Counted from the stretch's first letter, positions 52,832 to 62,421 are shown. The stretch is DNA of 64,000 bases from JADKHC01 sp047600805 (GCA_047600805.1 JASGKG010000001.1:372001-436000), one strand, 5' to 3'. Notes: generated by a model from the sequence alone, not told the origin. Translations and numbers: made by a program.

Positions 52832-53424
52832 ATTAGCTCCTCGGTCGTGGCTTTTGGATCGAGCGCAAGCACAGCACGACGGATGGCGGTGTCCGCATCG
52901 GCTGCTTTGTAGCCGAGCGCGGTGAGCGCAAGAATAGCATCGCGCAGACGTGAATCGACAGCGGGCTGCGCGTCGGATTTCGCATCCGTACCGAGGTCGG
53001 CGGTGGCAACGCTTCCGGTGGCGCCGACTTTGGCGCGGAGCTCTATGACGAGGCGTTCGGCCGTTTTTTTGCCGATGCCGGGGCACTTCGAGAGCGTGGC
53101 GACGTCACCGCTGCGAATCGCGGCCTCGAGCGAGGTGAGCGACAGCTTGCTCATGATCGTGAGAGCGCTTTTCGGTCCGATCCCTGTGACGTGCTCGATC
53201 ATGAGCCTAAAAAAATCGCGGTCGGCAGGCGTGGCGAATCCGTAGAGCGTTTGTGAATCTTCGCGATAAATGACGAGCGTATGAAGTTTAACAACCGTGC
53301 CGTTGGGCGGAAGTTTTTCGGCCGTCGTGACAGGAATGTTCACCTCGTAGCCGAACCCATTGACTTCGACAATCGCGCGCAGCGGTGTCGATTCCGTCAG
53401 CGTGCCTTGGATGGAGGTGATCAT
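52813..53424 (-). CDS. ruvA: Holliday junction helicase subunit RuvA
   Basis: The 203-residue protein has the N-terminal OB fold (MITSIQGTLTES, VVEVNGFGYEVNIP), the helix-hairpin-helix domain (LMIEHVTGIGPKSALTIM, KCPGIGKKTAERLVIEL), and the C-terminal RuvB-binding domain (ILALTALGYKAADADTAIRR). RuvA binds the four-way junction for RuvB. It lies 14 bp after dapB; ruvB and ruvC are not in the window. Confidence 0.96.
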   Translation of the reverse strand: MITSIQGTLTESTPLRAIVEVNGFGYEVNIPVTTAEKLPPNGTVVKLHTLVIYREDSQTLYGFATPADRDFFRLMIEHVTGIGPKSALTIMSKLSLTSLEAAIRSGDVATLSKCPGIGKKTAERLVIELRAKVGATGSVATADLGTDAKSDAQPAVDSRLRDAILALTALGYKAADADTAIRRAVLALDPKATTEELIKKALS

Positions 53425-53438
53425 TGGTTGTCTAAGAA

Positions 53439-54170
53439 TTATTTCAGCCCCAGCACGTCTTGCATGTCGTAAACGCCAGGCGATCGGCCGACCAACCAGT
53501 GCGCGGCGCGGAGTGAGCCGCGGGCGAAAATATTGCGATCGGACGCCTTGTGCGTGAGCTCCACGCGCTCGCCGAGGGCGGCGAACATCACGGTGTGGTC
53601 GCCAATGACGTCACCACCGCGTAACGCGTGAATGCCGACTTCCGTGGGCTGGCGTTCGCCGGTGATGCCTTCGCGGCCGTGCCGAAGTGCGTCTTTGGAG
53701 AGCTTGCGTTCCTCAAGGATGATTTCGAGGAGTCGTGCTGCCGTGCCACTGGGCGCGTCTTTTTTAAAGCGGTGATGCATCTCCACGACTTCGACGTCGT
53801 AGTCGGCGCCGAGAACCTGCGTGGCGTGCCGCGTTAGCGCGAAAAGAAGATTTACCCCTACGGAATAGTTACCGGACCAGACGCACGGCATCTTGGCGGC
53901 TTCCTTGAGGAGAGCGGCTTTTTCGTCAGCAGAGTGACCGGTTGTACCGATAACGAGTGGCCTCTTGGCTGCGATGCAGAGGCGGATGACCTCGGCGGTG
54001 GCTTTGTGAAAACTGAAGTCGATGACAGCATCCGCTTTTTGAATACCGGTGGCGAGGTCGTCACCTTGATCCATCGGCCACGCAATGACGGCGCCGGTAG
54101 CAGGCGCGGCGGCTGAGATGGCCTGGCCCATGCGGCCCTTGGCCCCGACGAGTGCGATTTGGAGCGGCAT
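53439..54170 (-). CDS. dapB: 4-hydroxy-tetrahydrodipicolinate reductase
   Basis: The 243-residue enzyme has the NAD(P) loop LVGAKGRMGQAI, IGTTGHS, a catalytic His-His-Arg in VVEMHHRFKKDAPSGTA and GERQPTEVGIHALRGGDV. It is the second step of the lysine/DAP branch. The ATG at 54170 begins the Rossmann strand directly; the open frame to 54239 lies inside dapA. It lies 5 bp after dapA. Confidence 0.96.
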   Translation of the reverse strand: MPLQIALVGAKGRMGQAISAAAPATGAVIAWPMDQGDDLATGIQKADAVIDFSFHKATAEVIRLCIAAKRPLVIGTTGHSADEKAALLKEAAKMPCVWSGNYSVGVNLLFALTRHATQVLGADYDVEVVEMHHRFKKDAPSGTAARLLEIILEERKLSKDALRHGREGITGERQPTEVGIHALRGGDVIGDHTVMFAALGERVELTHKASDRNIFARGSLRAAHWLVGRSPGVYDMQDVLGLK

Positions 54171-54175
54171 GATGT

Positions 54176-55063
54176 TTAGAGTCCGAGGCTCGCGAGACTG
54201 GCGAGCAAGGTTTCGCGATTGGCCTTGGTCATTTCGCAAAGCGGCGAGCGGACTTCGTCAGAAGCAATGCGACCGGCGTGGGCGAGCGCGGTCTTGATCG
54301 GAACCGGATTCGGCTCGATGAACAGCGTCTTGAAAACCGGGTAGAGCTTGCGGTGGATCTTGGCGGCCTTTGCGAATTCGTCAGCGAGCGCGAGTTCGGT
54401 GAGCTGAGCGACTTCCTTGGGGAAAAGATTCGAGGCGACACTGATCACGCCCTCGGCCCCGACCGACATAAATGGCAGGGTGAGGCTGTCGTCGCCGCAG
54501 AGCACCGTGATGTCTTTGCCCATCGCTTGCTTGAGCTGGTCGACGCGATCGACAGACCCGCCGGCTTCCTTGATGTAGCGGACGTGCGGATACTTCGCAC
54601 GAAGGCTTTCGATGACCGGCACGCTAATCTCGATGCCGCAACGGCCAGGAATCGAGTAGAGGATGATCGGCTTGTCGGTGGTTTCGGCGAGTTCGGAGAA
54701 ATGACGGAAAAGGCCAGCTTGGCTCGGCTTGTTATAGTAAGGCGCCACGATCAACATCGCATCTGCACCGGCGTCGTGGGAAAGCTTCGTCAGTTCGATC
54801 GCCTCGTGCGTGGAGTTTGAACCCGTTCCTGCGATTACAGGCACGCGACCGCGCGAGACCTCGATTACGCAGCGGATGACCTCCATGTGCTCATCGTAGG
54901 ACAGAGTGGGTGATTCGCCGGTCGTGCCGACGGGCACCAGGCCGTGAATTCCCGCTTTTATCTGCCCCTGCACGAGGTTGCGAAGGTCGTCGTAGGCGAC
55001 AGAACCATGCTTAAACGGCGTAATGAGGGCGGTGATGGCACCGGTGAGCGGGCGTAGTTTCAT
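54176..55063 (-). CDS. dapA: 4-hydroxy-tetrahydrodipicolinate synthase
   Basis: The 295-residue TIM-barrel enzyme has PVGTTGESPTLS, the catalytic tyrosine in IILYSIPGRCGIEI and the Schiff-base lysine in VRYIKEAGG. It joins pyruvate and aspartate semialdehyde. The ATG at 55063 starts MKLRPLTGAITALITPF, as in the family. It is divergent from pilT, with 82 bp between starts, and is first in dapA-dapB-ruvA. Confidence 0.96.
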   Translation of the reverse strand: MKLRPLTGAITALITPFKHGSVAYDDLRNLVQGQIKAGIHGLVPVGTTGESPTLSYDEHMEVIRCVIEVSRGRVPVIAGTGSNSTHEAIELTKLSHDAGADAMLIVAPYYNKPSQAGLFRHFSELAETTDKPIILYSIPGRCGIEISVPVIESLRAKYPHVRYIKEAGGSVDRVDQLKQAMGKDITVLCGDDSLTLPFMSVGAEGVISVASNLFPKEVAQLTELALADEFAKAAKIHRKLYPVFKTLFIEPNPVPIKTALAHAGRIASDEVRSPLCEMTKANRETLLASLASLGL

Positions 55064-55145
55064 GGAGCGTTTACAGGAAGATACCTTGCACATGAAACCA
55101 GTCCTATTTACCAAAGGCGCAAGGTTTTTTACCCTGTATCCCTCC

Positions 55146-56234
55146 ATGTCCTTACATACTGAAATCTTTAATGATCTTCTGAAACTGGCGGTCGAGAGCG
55201 GCGCGAGCGACGTCGTAGTGAAGTCAAACAAGCCTGGGTATGTGCGTCTTTCCGGTCGGTTGAAACCGGTCGACATGGACCCGATCGCAGGCACTGAAGC
55301 TCAAGCGTTTGTGGACGACCACGTACCGCGCATTTTTAAACAGCAATGGGAGACGCAGGGCCAAATCGACTTTGCTTACACCGCAGAGAATATCGGCCGT
55401 TTCCGTGTAAACGCCTTTCACCAACGTGGTACCGTCAGCGTGGTGTTCCGTCACGTGAAGAGCCGGGTGCCGAGCTTCAAGGATCTTAACTTGGACGAAG
55501 AGCCGATCCTCAACCTCGCAAAGGCGAAGGACGGTATTCTCCTCATCTGTGGCGCGACCGGCGCGGGCAAAAGCTCCACGATGGCGGCGATCCTGGACTG
55601 GGTGAACCACAACCACGACCGCCACATCGTGACGATCGAAGACCCGATTGAGTACACGTTCCAAGACGACAAATCCGTCTTCAACCAACGCGAGATTGGC
55701 CTCGACGTCCCGGACTTTGCGACGGCGATTCGTTCGGTGCTCCGTCAAAATCCCGACATCATTCTGATCGGTGAAATGCGCGATCGGGAAACTTTCGAAA
55801 CGGCTATCGCGGCGGCCGAGACCGGCCACTTGGTTTTGTCGACGATGCACGCGGCGACCGTTGCGCAATCGCTGACGCGCCTCTTCGAATTTTTCCCGCC
55901 TGAACAACAACAAAGTGCACGCCGCCAAATTTCAGGTTCGCTCTGTGGCATTATTTGCCAGCGCCTCATCCCGGCGCTCGAAGGCGGCGGACGTATGCCG
56001 GCCACGGAAATTCTCAACGCAGACGCCACGATCAGAACACTGATTCTCGAAGGTAAGTTCGAGAAAATCCAGAGCTTGCTGGAGAGCACGGGCGACTCGC
56101 GGACGTACTCGTTTAACAAAGATCTCTATCGACTGGTTAAGGCTGGTCTCATCAGCAAAGCCGACGCGCTGCGTTTCTCTCCGAATCCGCAGGCGCTGGA
56201 CATGAACCTAAAAGGGATTTTCATTACGGCGTAG
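55146..56234 (+). CDS. pilT: Twitching motility ATPase, PilT/PilU family
   Basis: The 362-residue ATPase has Walker A CGATGAGKSSTMAA, the Asp box TIEDPIEYTFQDD, Walker B DIILIGEMRD, and the His box HLVLSTMHAATVAQSLTRL. The N-terminal PAS-like domain reads ASDVVVKSNKPGYVRLSG. It powers pilus retraction. It may be PilU rather than PilT; no pilus genes are adjacent. The ATG at 55146 gives MSLHTEIFND. Confidence 0.93.
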   Translation: MSLHTEIFNDLLKLAVESGASDVVVKSNKPGYVRLSGRLKPVDMDPIAGTEAQAFVDDHVPRIFKQQWETQGQIDFAYTAENIGRFRVNAFHQRGTVSVVFRHVKSRVPSFKDLNLDEEPILNLAKAKDGILLICGATGAGKSSTMAAILDWVNHNHDRHIVTIEDPIEYTFQDDKSVFNQREIGLDVPDFATAIRSVLRQNPDIILIGEMRDRETFETAIAAAETGHLVLSTMHAATVAQSLTRLFEFFPPEQQQSARRQISGSLCGIICQRLIPALEGGGRMPATEILNADATIRTLILEGKFEKIQSLLESTGDSRTYSFNKDLYRLVKAGLISKADALRFSPNPQALDMNLKGIFITA

Positions 56235-56257
56235 CGCGGTTTCATCCGCGCAGCCCT

Positions 56258-57079
56258 GTGAACCGAAAACTTTTCATCGTCGTTTTATTCGCGCTGTGTT
56301 CGTCGTCGTATGGACAGACAGCGGAAAAACCGAATGCGTCCTCGACGACGTCCGCTTTGGAAGAAGCGCGACGAGATCTGCGAGATTTACCGGCGATGGA
56401 ACGCTCGCGCGACCTGCTCCCAAAACCTGCGCTGGGCTCCGCGGCGCCTCCGAGCTTCGATTTTCCGGGCGCCGCTAAACCTGAATCTAAAGAGAATGCC
56501 GCTCCGTCGCCTACGTGGCTGCAGGATGCGTTGGATCGGGCCGAGCTGGAGAAAACCCAGCAGCGGGCGCGCGATAACGTCTCGTCACGGCGACTCTTAG
56601 ACGACTCAAAAACTCCCGCTGCGCCCGATCCTTTCGCGAAATTAATTGAGCAATGGCTGAGCCCGCGAGACTTGGAACTCTTGCGGCCGACGACCAGCGG
56701 TCCGACAACTTTCGGGCCGCGAGATGTGTCCAAAGCCGAAAAGGGCAGCCGCCGCGATGCTCAACCTGCCGATGTTCAAACGCAGGTTCCCTCACCTGTG
56801 GCGCCGATCATGCCGCTCCCCCGGAATCCGTACATCGAAGACGCCGAGGCGTTCAGTAGCCCGGCTCAGACGACTCCACAAGCTGGGCAACTACGTCGTG
56901 CGGAAGCGCCACGCTACTCCGACGGACGCGCTTTGGCGCCGATGGATTCTCCCGCTGACGTGGCGAGCAAGAAACCGACTAAACCGGCCGTTTCCCCGAA
57001 GCCACCAGCTTCAACCCCACCGCCTACCGCCCCCGTGGTCGACGATCGAAAATACTTCCCGCAACTGCGCCGGTTTTAG
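56258..57079 (+). CDS. Proline-rich secreted protein, unknown
   Basis: The 273-residue protein starts with GTG at 56258. It has a signal peptide (LFIVVLFALCSSSYGQ), then long low-complexity Pro/Ala/Ser stretches with short charged helices (EEARRDLRDLPAMERSRDLL, WLQDALDRAELEKTQQRARD). The end is DRKYFPQLRRF. No family is recognised. It lies 23 bp after the PilT gene and 47 bp before fabD. Confidence 0.65.
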   Translation: MNRKLFIVVLFALCSSSYGQTAEKPNASSTTSALEEARRDLRDLPAMERSRDLLPKPALGSAAPPSFDFPGAAKPESKENAAPSPTWLQDALDRAELEKTQQRARDNVSSRRLLDDSKTPAAPDPFAKLIEQWLSPRDLELLRPTTSGPTTFGPRDVSKAEKGSRRDAQPADVQTQVPSPVAPIMPLPRNPYIEDAEAFSSPAQTTPQAGQLRRAEAPRYSDGRALAPMDSPADVASKKPTKPAVSPKPPASTPPPTAPVVDDRKYFPQLRRF

Positions 57080-57126
57080 GGCTTGGCCTCGTCGGCCGTG
57101 CCCCTTACGAGTGTTCGTTTCATCTT

Positions 57127-58032
57127 ATGGCACTCGCACTTCTATTCGCCGGTCAAGGCGCCCAAAAAGTCGGCATGGGCAAATCGTTGTACGAAAATTC
57201 CGCGGCCGCCCGCGCCCTCTACGATGAGGCTAATGGCGTGCTCGGCTGGGACTTGACCAAGATTTCGTTCGAAGGACCGGATGCTGAGCTGACTCAGACG
57301 AAAGTCTGCCAGCCGGCTCTATTCGTGCATGGCCTCGCGCTGCACGCCGTGTTGAAGGAGCAAGGAAAATTGCCCCCTGTGAGCTTTGCGCTTGGACTGA
57401 GCTTGGGCGAAGTCACGGCGCTTACCGCCGCTGGCGTTTTCGATTTTTCGACGGGTTTAAAGGTCGTCGCTGAACGCGGTCGCCTCATGCAGGTTGCGTG
57501 CGAAGCGACGGTCGGCGGCATGGCTGCCATCGTCGGTGAAGAACGGAGCACTGTCGCCGCGCTTTGCCAGGAATTCGACGTCGAAGCCGCTAATTTCAAC
57601 GCTCCCGGACAAATCATCATCTCCGGCGAAAAAGCCAAAATCGAAGCTGCTGTCGAAGCGGCAAAAGCTCGCGGCATCAAGAAGGCGATGGCGCTCAATG
57701 TCGCTGGTGCTTACCACAGCCGCTTGATGGTTCCGGCTCGCGACGCTTTTGCGAAGTTCCTCGAAACCGTGAAGTTTAACGCCCCGAAGTTTACCGTCTT
57801 CACAAATACGACCGGCAAAGCCGTTTCGAATCCCGACGATATCCGCGCCGCGCTTGTGAAGCAGGTGGTTTCCTCCGTTCTCTGGGAAGACTGCATGCGC
57901 AGCGCCGTCGCTGCGGGAGCAACGGAATTCCTTGAACTCGGCATGGGCGGCGTTCTCGCCGGCCTCGCTCGCCGCACCGACAAGACTTGGGTCGTTAAGT
58001 CGATGGCCGAGTATTCCGACACCACCGCTTGA
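57127..58032 (+). CDS. fabD: Malonyl-CoA-ACP transacylase
   Basis: The 301-residue enzyme has LLFAGQGAQKVGMG, the active serine in LGLSLGEVTAL (usual GHSLGE with Leu for His), a catalytic His in VAGAYHSRLM, and QVVSSVLWEDCM near the end. It loads malonyl groups onto acyl carrier protein for fatty-acid synthesis. Other fab genes are not adjacent. Confidence 0.95.
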   Translation: MALALLFAGQGAQKVGMGKSLYENSAAARALYDEANGVLGWDLTKISFEGPDAELTQTKVCQPALFVHGLALHAVLKEQGKLPPVSFALGLSLGEVTALTAAGVFDFSTGLKVVAERGRLMQVACEATVGGMAAIVGEERSTVAALCQEFDVEAANFNAPGQIIISGEKAKIEAAVEAAKARGIKKAMALNVAGAYHSRLMVPARDAFAKFLETVKFNAPKFTVFTNTTGKAVSNPDDIRAALVKQVVSSVLWEDCMRSAVAAGATEFLELGMGGVLAGLARRTDKTWVVKSMAEYSDTTA

Positions 58033-58112
58033 AACCGGGCCGTAAGCCCACACCGTAGCACCTTTTGAACTGTTAGCACCCGCCGAGGCGATGAACCTCG
58101 GCGGGCCCTTGT

Positions 58113-59912
58113 ATGGAAGAACTCCTGACCAGAAATTTTTGCATTATTGCCCACGTCGATCACGGCAAGACGACGCTTTCCGACCGCCTGCTCGAATACA
58201 CAAACACGGTTGAACAGCGCGTCCTCACCGACCAGCACCTCGACGCGATGGACCTGGAAAAGGAGCGCGGCATCACCATCAAGAGCCATCCGGTGACGAT
58301 GAACTACACGGCCAAAGACGGCCGCCGGTTCAAACTCAACCTGATGGACACGCCGGGACACGTGGACTTCTCGTACGAAGTTTCGCGCAGTCTCGCCGCG
58401 TGTGAAGGCGCCGTGCTCCTCATCGATGCGGCTCAAGGTGTCGAAGCGCAGACGGTCGCGAACTATCATTTGGCGGCGTCGCAGCACCTGAAGATTATCC
58501 CGGTGATCAACAAGATCGACCTGCCGTCTGCTAACCTCGATCTCTGCCTAAAACAGATGGAGGATATTCTAACCATTCCGCACGACGAGGCGATTCTCGC
58601 GAGCGGCAAGGCCGGCATCGGCATCCAGGATATTCTCGAAGCGGTTGTCACACGCATCCCGTCGCCACGCTGGCGCGATTACCCGCAGGTGCGCACGTTG
58701 GTTTTTGATTCCCTCTACGACTCCTATCGCGGCGTGATCACTTACGCCCGCGTGTTCTCCGGATCGGTCAAAGCGGGCGACATGATGCTCCTCATGAGCA
58801 ACGGCCAGAAATCCGAAATCAAGGAAGTCGGGATTTTCACGCCCAAGATGCAGAAGGTCGAAGAACTCGGGGAGGGCGACGTCGGCTACGTGGTCTCCAA
58901 CATCAAAGACACCTCCGAGATAAAAATCGGCGACACGCTCACGCTCTCGCGCAATCCCGCCAAGGACATGCTCCCCGGTTACAAGGAAGTGCGCCCGATG
59001 GTTTTCTGCGGCCTGTATCCGCTCGAATCGTCCGATTACGAAAAATTGAAAGCGGCGCTCGGACGCCTGCGCCTGAACGACTCGGCCTTTTTGTATCAAT
59101 CGGAAAGTTCGGTCGCGCTGGGCTTTGGTTTCCGCTGCGGTTTCCTCGGCCTGCTCCACATGGAAATTATCCAGGAGCGCATTCGTCGCGAGCACGACGT
59201 CGAGATTATTTCCACATATCCGAGCGTCGTCTACAAAGTCAAAATCCAGGGTGGCACTGATCACTTCGAAGTCGACAACCCAATCAACTTGCCAGATCCA
59301 GGCACGATCATCGAAATCTGTGAGCCGACGATCAATGCATCGATCCATATTCCAAACGATTCGATGGGCGACATTCTGGCGTTGATCATGGAAAAGCGTG
59401 GCGTATGCGAGCACACCGACACGCTCGACGCCACGCGCGTCATGATGCGCTGCGTGCTGCCGCTCAACGAAATCCTCGTCGATTTCAACGACCGCCTGAA
59501 GTCGATCACGCATGGTTATGGTTCGATGGATTACGAACTCGGTGCCTACCAGCCATCCGACCTCGTAAAGATGGACATTTTGATCAACGGCGATCCGGTC
59601 GATGCTTTCGCGAGCATCGTCCACCGGGAGAAAGCTGAAGGGAAAGGCCGCGAGCTTTGTGAAAAGTTGGCAGACATCATCCCGCCGCAGATGTTTAAGG
59701 TCGCGATTCAGGCGGCGATCGGTGGCAAGGTCATTGCCCGCGACAACGTGCGCGAAATGCGAAAAGACGTGACCGCGAAGTGCTACGGCGGTGACATTTC
59801 CCGTAAGCGCAAGCTCCTCGACAAGCAAAAGGAAGGCAAAAAGAAGATGAAGCTGATCGGAAAAGTTTCGATTCCACCCGACGCGTTCATAAAGGTTTTG
59901 AAAAACAACTAA
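58113..59912 (+). CDS. lepA: Elongation factor 4 (LepA)
   Basis: The 599-residue GTPase has IIAHVDHGKTTLSDRLLE, EKERGITIKSHPV, MDTPGHVDFSYEVSRSLAAC and NKIDLPSAN. The typical LepA end is IGGKVIARDNVREMRKDVTA, followed by CYGGDISRKRKLLDKQKEGK. The length matches the family (about 600). LepA acts on the ribosome during translation. It is followed 18 bp later by lepB, the usual lepA-lepB pairing. Confidence 0.98.
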   Translation: MEELLTRNFCIIAHVDHGKTTLSDRLLEYTNTVEQRVLTDQHLDAMDLEKERGITIKSHPVTMNYTAKDGRRFKLNLMDTPGHVDFSYEVSRSLAACEGAVLLIDAAQGVEAQTVANYHLAASQHLKIIPVINKIDLPSANLDLCLKQMEDILTIPHDEAILASGKAGIGIQDILEAVVTRIPSPRWRDYPQVRTLVFDSLYDSYRGVITYARVFSGSVKAGDMMLLMSNGQKSEIKEVGIFTPKMQKVEELGEGDVGYVVSNIKDTSEIKIGDTLTLSRNPAKDMLPGYKEVRPMVFCGLYPLESSDYEKLKAALGRLRLNDSAFLYQSESSVALGFGFRCGFLGLLHMEIIQERIRREHDVEIISTYPSVVYKVKIQGGTDHFEVDNPINLPDPGTIIEICEPTINASIHIPNDSMGDILALIMEKRGVCEHTDTLDATRVMMRCVLPLNEILVDFNDRLKSITHGYGSMDYELGAYQPSDLVKMDILINGDPVDAFASIVHREKAEGKGRELCEKLADIIPPQMFKVAIQAAIGGKVIARDNVREMRKDVTAKCYGGDISRKRKLLDKQKEGKKKMKLIGKVSIPPDAFIKVLKNN

Positions 59913-59930
59913 CCCGCAACGGAGTTACCT

Positions 59931-61217
59931 TTGGCAAATTCATCACAACGAAGCACGAAAGCCCGTCTTTTTGTGGGCTGGTTGATGTCTTGGTTTTCAG
60001 TCGAAGGTAAAATGCGGGCTAACGCTAAGAATTGGTTAGAGCTTGCTGAGAAAGTTTACCACTACCGGCGTGATGTGATTCCAGAGGTTCTGGCGGCGGA
60101 GTTGCAGTCCCAGATGGTCTCTCTCCGTATTTTGCTTAAGGAGCGGGATAATGCTGCTAAGTTGAAGCTGGGGATTGAAGCACTTGAAGGCGTGATGCGC
60201 CGCACGGGCGGGCGGATCTATCCGAAATCGACGCTGCAAGAGTACGTGGAGTTTTTCCTTGTCGCTGCGATCGTGGTGCTCGGTATTCGCACGTACTTCG
60301 TTCAGCCGTTCAAGATTCCGACGAACTCGATGTGGCCGACGTATAACGGCATGACGCCGTACGTGTACAAAACCGAGGATCAGATCCCCGGACCGTTGGG
60401 AAAGACATTGCGGTTTCTCGCGTTTGGGGCGGTTCACAAGGATGTCATTGCTCGTGATTCGGGAAAAGTGATCGTTCAGGTGTCAGTTAACTCTGGCGGA
60501 CGCCTATATTTTCAACGGAAGCCTGGCAAGAGCTGGGGAGTTTTTCCCGCCACCGTCCGTGAGTACACCTTTTATGTTGGGCAAGAACCTGTGCGCGTAG
60601 AGGTCCCGGAGGATTTCAACGAGTTTGATCAGGCTTTTCAGGAAGCGCTCGGCGTCTCCGGTGACGAGTTGGCCGATCTTGCCCGGCGATCCGGCCGCGG
60701 CGACTATGACTACCGCTGGGTGGAGTTGAATAAAACTATCACCCAGGGACAAAAATTCCTGTCATTCGACATTCTCACGGGCGATCAGCTTTTTGTCGAC
60801 CGCTTCAGTTATCACTTTGTTGCTCCTACTCCTGGCGATGGGTTCGTGTTTCGCACGGGGCAGATTTCCGGCATCGGGGCGGACCAGTACTACATCAAGC
60901 GCCTCGCTGGCGTTCCGGGCGACAAGCTCGAGATTCGCGAGCCGGTCTTGTACCGAAACGGTTTCCCGATACAAGGGGCGGCAGCTTTCGAGGCCAACGC
61001 GCACAAGCGCGGAAAATACAAAGGCTATCAAAACAAAGGAGCCCTGGATTCAGGTTCCATCTGGACTGTTCCCAAGGACGGCTTTGTTGCGCTAGGCGAT
61101 AATTCGTTTAGCAGTTGGGATAGCCGTTACTGGGGGCCCGTTCCCCGTAAGGATGTCGTGGGCCGCCCGCTGTTTATTTATTACCCTTTTACGTCCCACT
61201 GGGGCCCGGCTCGATAA
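59931..61217 (+). CDS. lepB: Signal peptidase I
   Basis: The 428-residue membrane serine protease starts with TTG at 59931, preceded six bases away by GGAG. One or two N-terminal helices include FFLVAAIVVLGIRTYFV. Box B follows with the catalytic serine (FKIPTNSMWPTYNG) and box D with the lysine (YYIKRLAGVPGDKLEIRE), ending in box E GDNSFSSWDSRYWGPVP. It is longer than E. coli LepB, with an extra loop between the serine and lysine boxes. It cleaves Sec and Tat signal peptides. Confidence 0.95.
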   Translation: MANSSQRSTKARLFVGWLMSWFSVEGKMRANAKNWLELAEKVYHYRRDVIPEVLAAELQSQMVSLRILLKERDNAAKLKLGIEALEGVMRRTGGRIYPKSTLQEYVEFFLVAAIVVLGIRTYFVQPFKIPTNSMWPTYNGMTPYVYKTEDQIPGPLGKTLRFLAFGAVHKDVIARDSGKVIVQVSVNSGGRLYFQRKPGKSWGVFPATVREYTFYVGQEPVRVEVPEDFNEFDQAFQEALGVSGDELADLARRSGRGDYDYRWVELNKTITQGQKFLSFDILTGDQLFVDRFSYHFVAPTPGDGFVFRTGQISGIGADQYYIKRLAGVPGDKLEIREPVLYRNGFPIQGAAAFEANAHKRGKYKGYQNKGALDSGSIWTVPKDGFVALGDNSFSSWDSRYWGPVPRKDVVGRPLFIYYPFTSHWGPAR

Positions 61218-61247
61218 TCCGCCGCAGGTCGGTGAGTGACAACCGCT

Positions 61248-62129
61248 CTACCAGTAAAAGAAGTTCAGCTTCGGGTTTAAAAAATCGAGCGTCGGCATCT
61301 TGAGCGCAGTCCGCCAGACGGTCGCATATCTTGACCACGGCCCGCGAATCTCGCCGTCGAACAGCGGCGTCCAAGAGGGAGATTGTTTAGTCGGACCTTG
61401 TGCAACTCGATCAAGAAACTCCTGGTGACCCTCCGGGCCCGCAAAATAAAGACAACGGCGCTCCAAATGATCCTCCACCGGGCGGCGTCCGCAGATCTTG
61501 TGGTAAGTGATGATAAATTCGTTTCGGGCCAGTTCGACGACGGCTCTTGTCGTAGCGCCGGGAACCGTTTGGCCCGCGGCGTAACCGTAGCTTACGTGTC
61601 CGGACCTTGATTTGCGGTAGACGATTACCACCTCGCCGAAATCGGCCGGGTGGTGAAGCCGCAGCGTCTCAATCCCTGGAAGGGATGAGCTTACCGGAGA
61701 AGCGTCGATGTGTCCGCTCCACCAAGCAACGACGGACAACTGTTCCAAAGCCTCAAGGTGAGCCCGCTTTTGGGCTTGGTGCTTAAAAACACCTGGGAAC
61801 GCGGCCATTCCGTTGCACGTGTGGTCTTCATTAAAGCCGTAGCGGGCGGCATTTGGACCTTCGCTTTCCGTATGAAAAGCCCAACGTTCGAGGGCCTCGG
61901 AAACGGCCATGTTTCGTGCTACTGAGGCGGATTCGGCAGCCCCGGTGCCGTCCGCCCTCGGTTCTTCTTTAAACTGGGGCTTGCGTGGTGCGAGTCCTGG
62001 TGCGAGAAAGGCGTCGGCTTGATAAAGACTACGGCCATAGATCGAAACCGGCGTGGAGACGATCCTCGCGATAGGCCCGCCCCAGTCGGCGAGAGCGCGA
62101 CGGTATTTAAGCGTCGCGAAGTTCAGCAT
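61248..62129 (-). CDS. Short YcaO-like protein
   Basis: The 293-residue protein has a pattern like YcaO cyclodehydratases and thioamidation enzymes. Residues near 65-82 read ASVARNMAVSEALERWAFH (the usual 'A...A..EA+ER'). TCNGMAAFPGV then leads to AHLEALEQLSVVAWW (the 'SNG.AAG ... EL+ERDA...W' block). GHVSYGYAAGQTVPGATTRA and VVELARNEFI make the third acidic helix. YcaO proteins activate backbone amides with ATP, often on ribosomal peptides. It is shorter than usual (about 380-550). Just upstream on the same strand is a 49-residue secreted peptide gene, 33 bp away. Confidence 0.6.
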   Translation of the reverse strand: MLNFATLKYRRALADWGGPIARIVSTPVSIYGRSLYQADAFLAPGLAPRKPQFKEEPRADGTGAAESASVARNMAVSEALERWAFHTESEGPNAARYGFNEDHTCNGMAAFPGVFKHQAQKRAHLEALEQLSVVAWWSGHIDASPVSSSLPGIETLRLHHPADFGEVVIVYRKSRSGHVSYGYAAGQTVPGATTRAVVELARNEFIITYHKICGRRPVEDHLERRCLYFAGPEGHQEFLDRVAQGPTKQSPSWTPLFDGEIRGPWSRYATVWRTALKMPTLDFLNPKLNFFYW

Positions 62130-62162
62130 GATCGGAGGTGTGGCATCAATTCGCGGGAAGGC

Positions 62163-62312
62163 TTAGAAACTTTCTGGCGGATTGTCGTCGTCGCCCGGAG
62201 TCAAGCAGGTGGCCGCTTTTTCGGTCGAGGAGGTGATGGAGGCTTGAGCGATCCCAACGAAAAGCAGCTGAGCTGCGAAGCAGGCGAGGATGAAACGAGC
62301 TAGGTTTTTCAT
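62163..62312 (-). CDS. Small secreted peptide, candidate YcaO substrate
   Basis: The 49-residue open frame starts with ATG at 62312 and ends with TAA at 62163. The first 24 residues form a clear signal peptide (hydrophobic FILACFAAQLLFVGIAQA). The mature part of about 25 residues starts SITSSTEKAATCLTPGD and ends in a DDDNPPESF tail; it holds several Ser/Thr and one Cys. It is 33 bp upstream of the YcaO-like gene, so the two are likely one transcript. A YcaO substrate that also carries a Sec signal would be unusual, so another role is possible. Confidence 0.5.
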   Translation of the reverse strand: MKNLARFILACFAAQLLFVGIAQASITSSTEKAATCLTPGDDDNPPESF

Positions 62313-62360
62313 AACGCTCTATGTCTACACTGTATTCTTCTCAGTTTAGAGCAGCACGTT

Positions 62361-62398
62361 TACCTAAAATAGGTACGGGGCATACCTCGCTGTAGGTA
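62361..62398. promoter_or_regulatory. Two tandem TACCT/AGGTA dyads
   Basis: TACCTA-AAA-TAGGTA (62361-62375) is a perfect 6-bp dyad. TACCT-CGCTGT-AGGTA (62383-62398) is a second 5-bp dyad, with centres about 22 bp apart (two helical turns). They lie between the divergent peptide-YcaO operon and the sensor gene and would suit a dimeric regulator acting on one or both. Confidence 0.55.
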
Positions 62399-62421
62399 GC
62401 TGTCGTTTAGTTTTACGAGGG

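Noticed and set aside
58569..59828. A 419-residue minus-strand frame opposite lepA
   Set aside because: It is a shadow of lepA, with no domain of its own.
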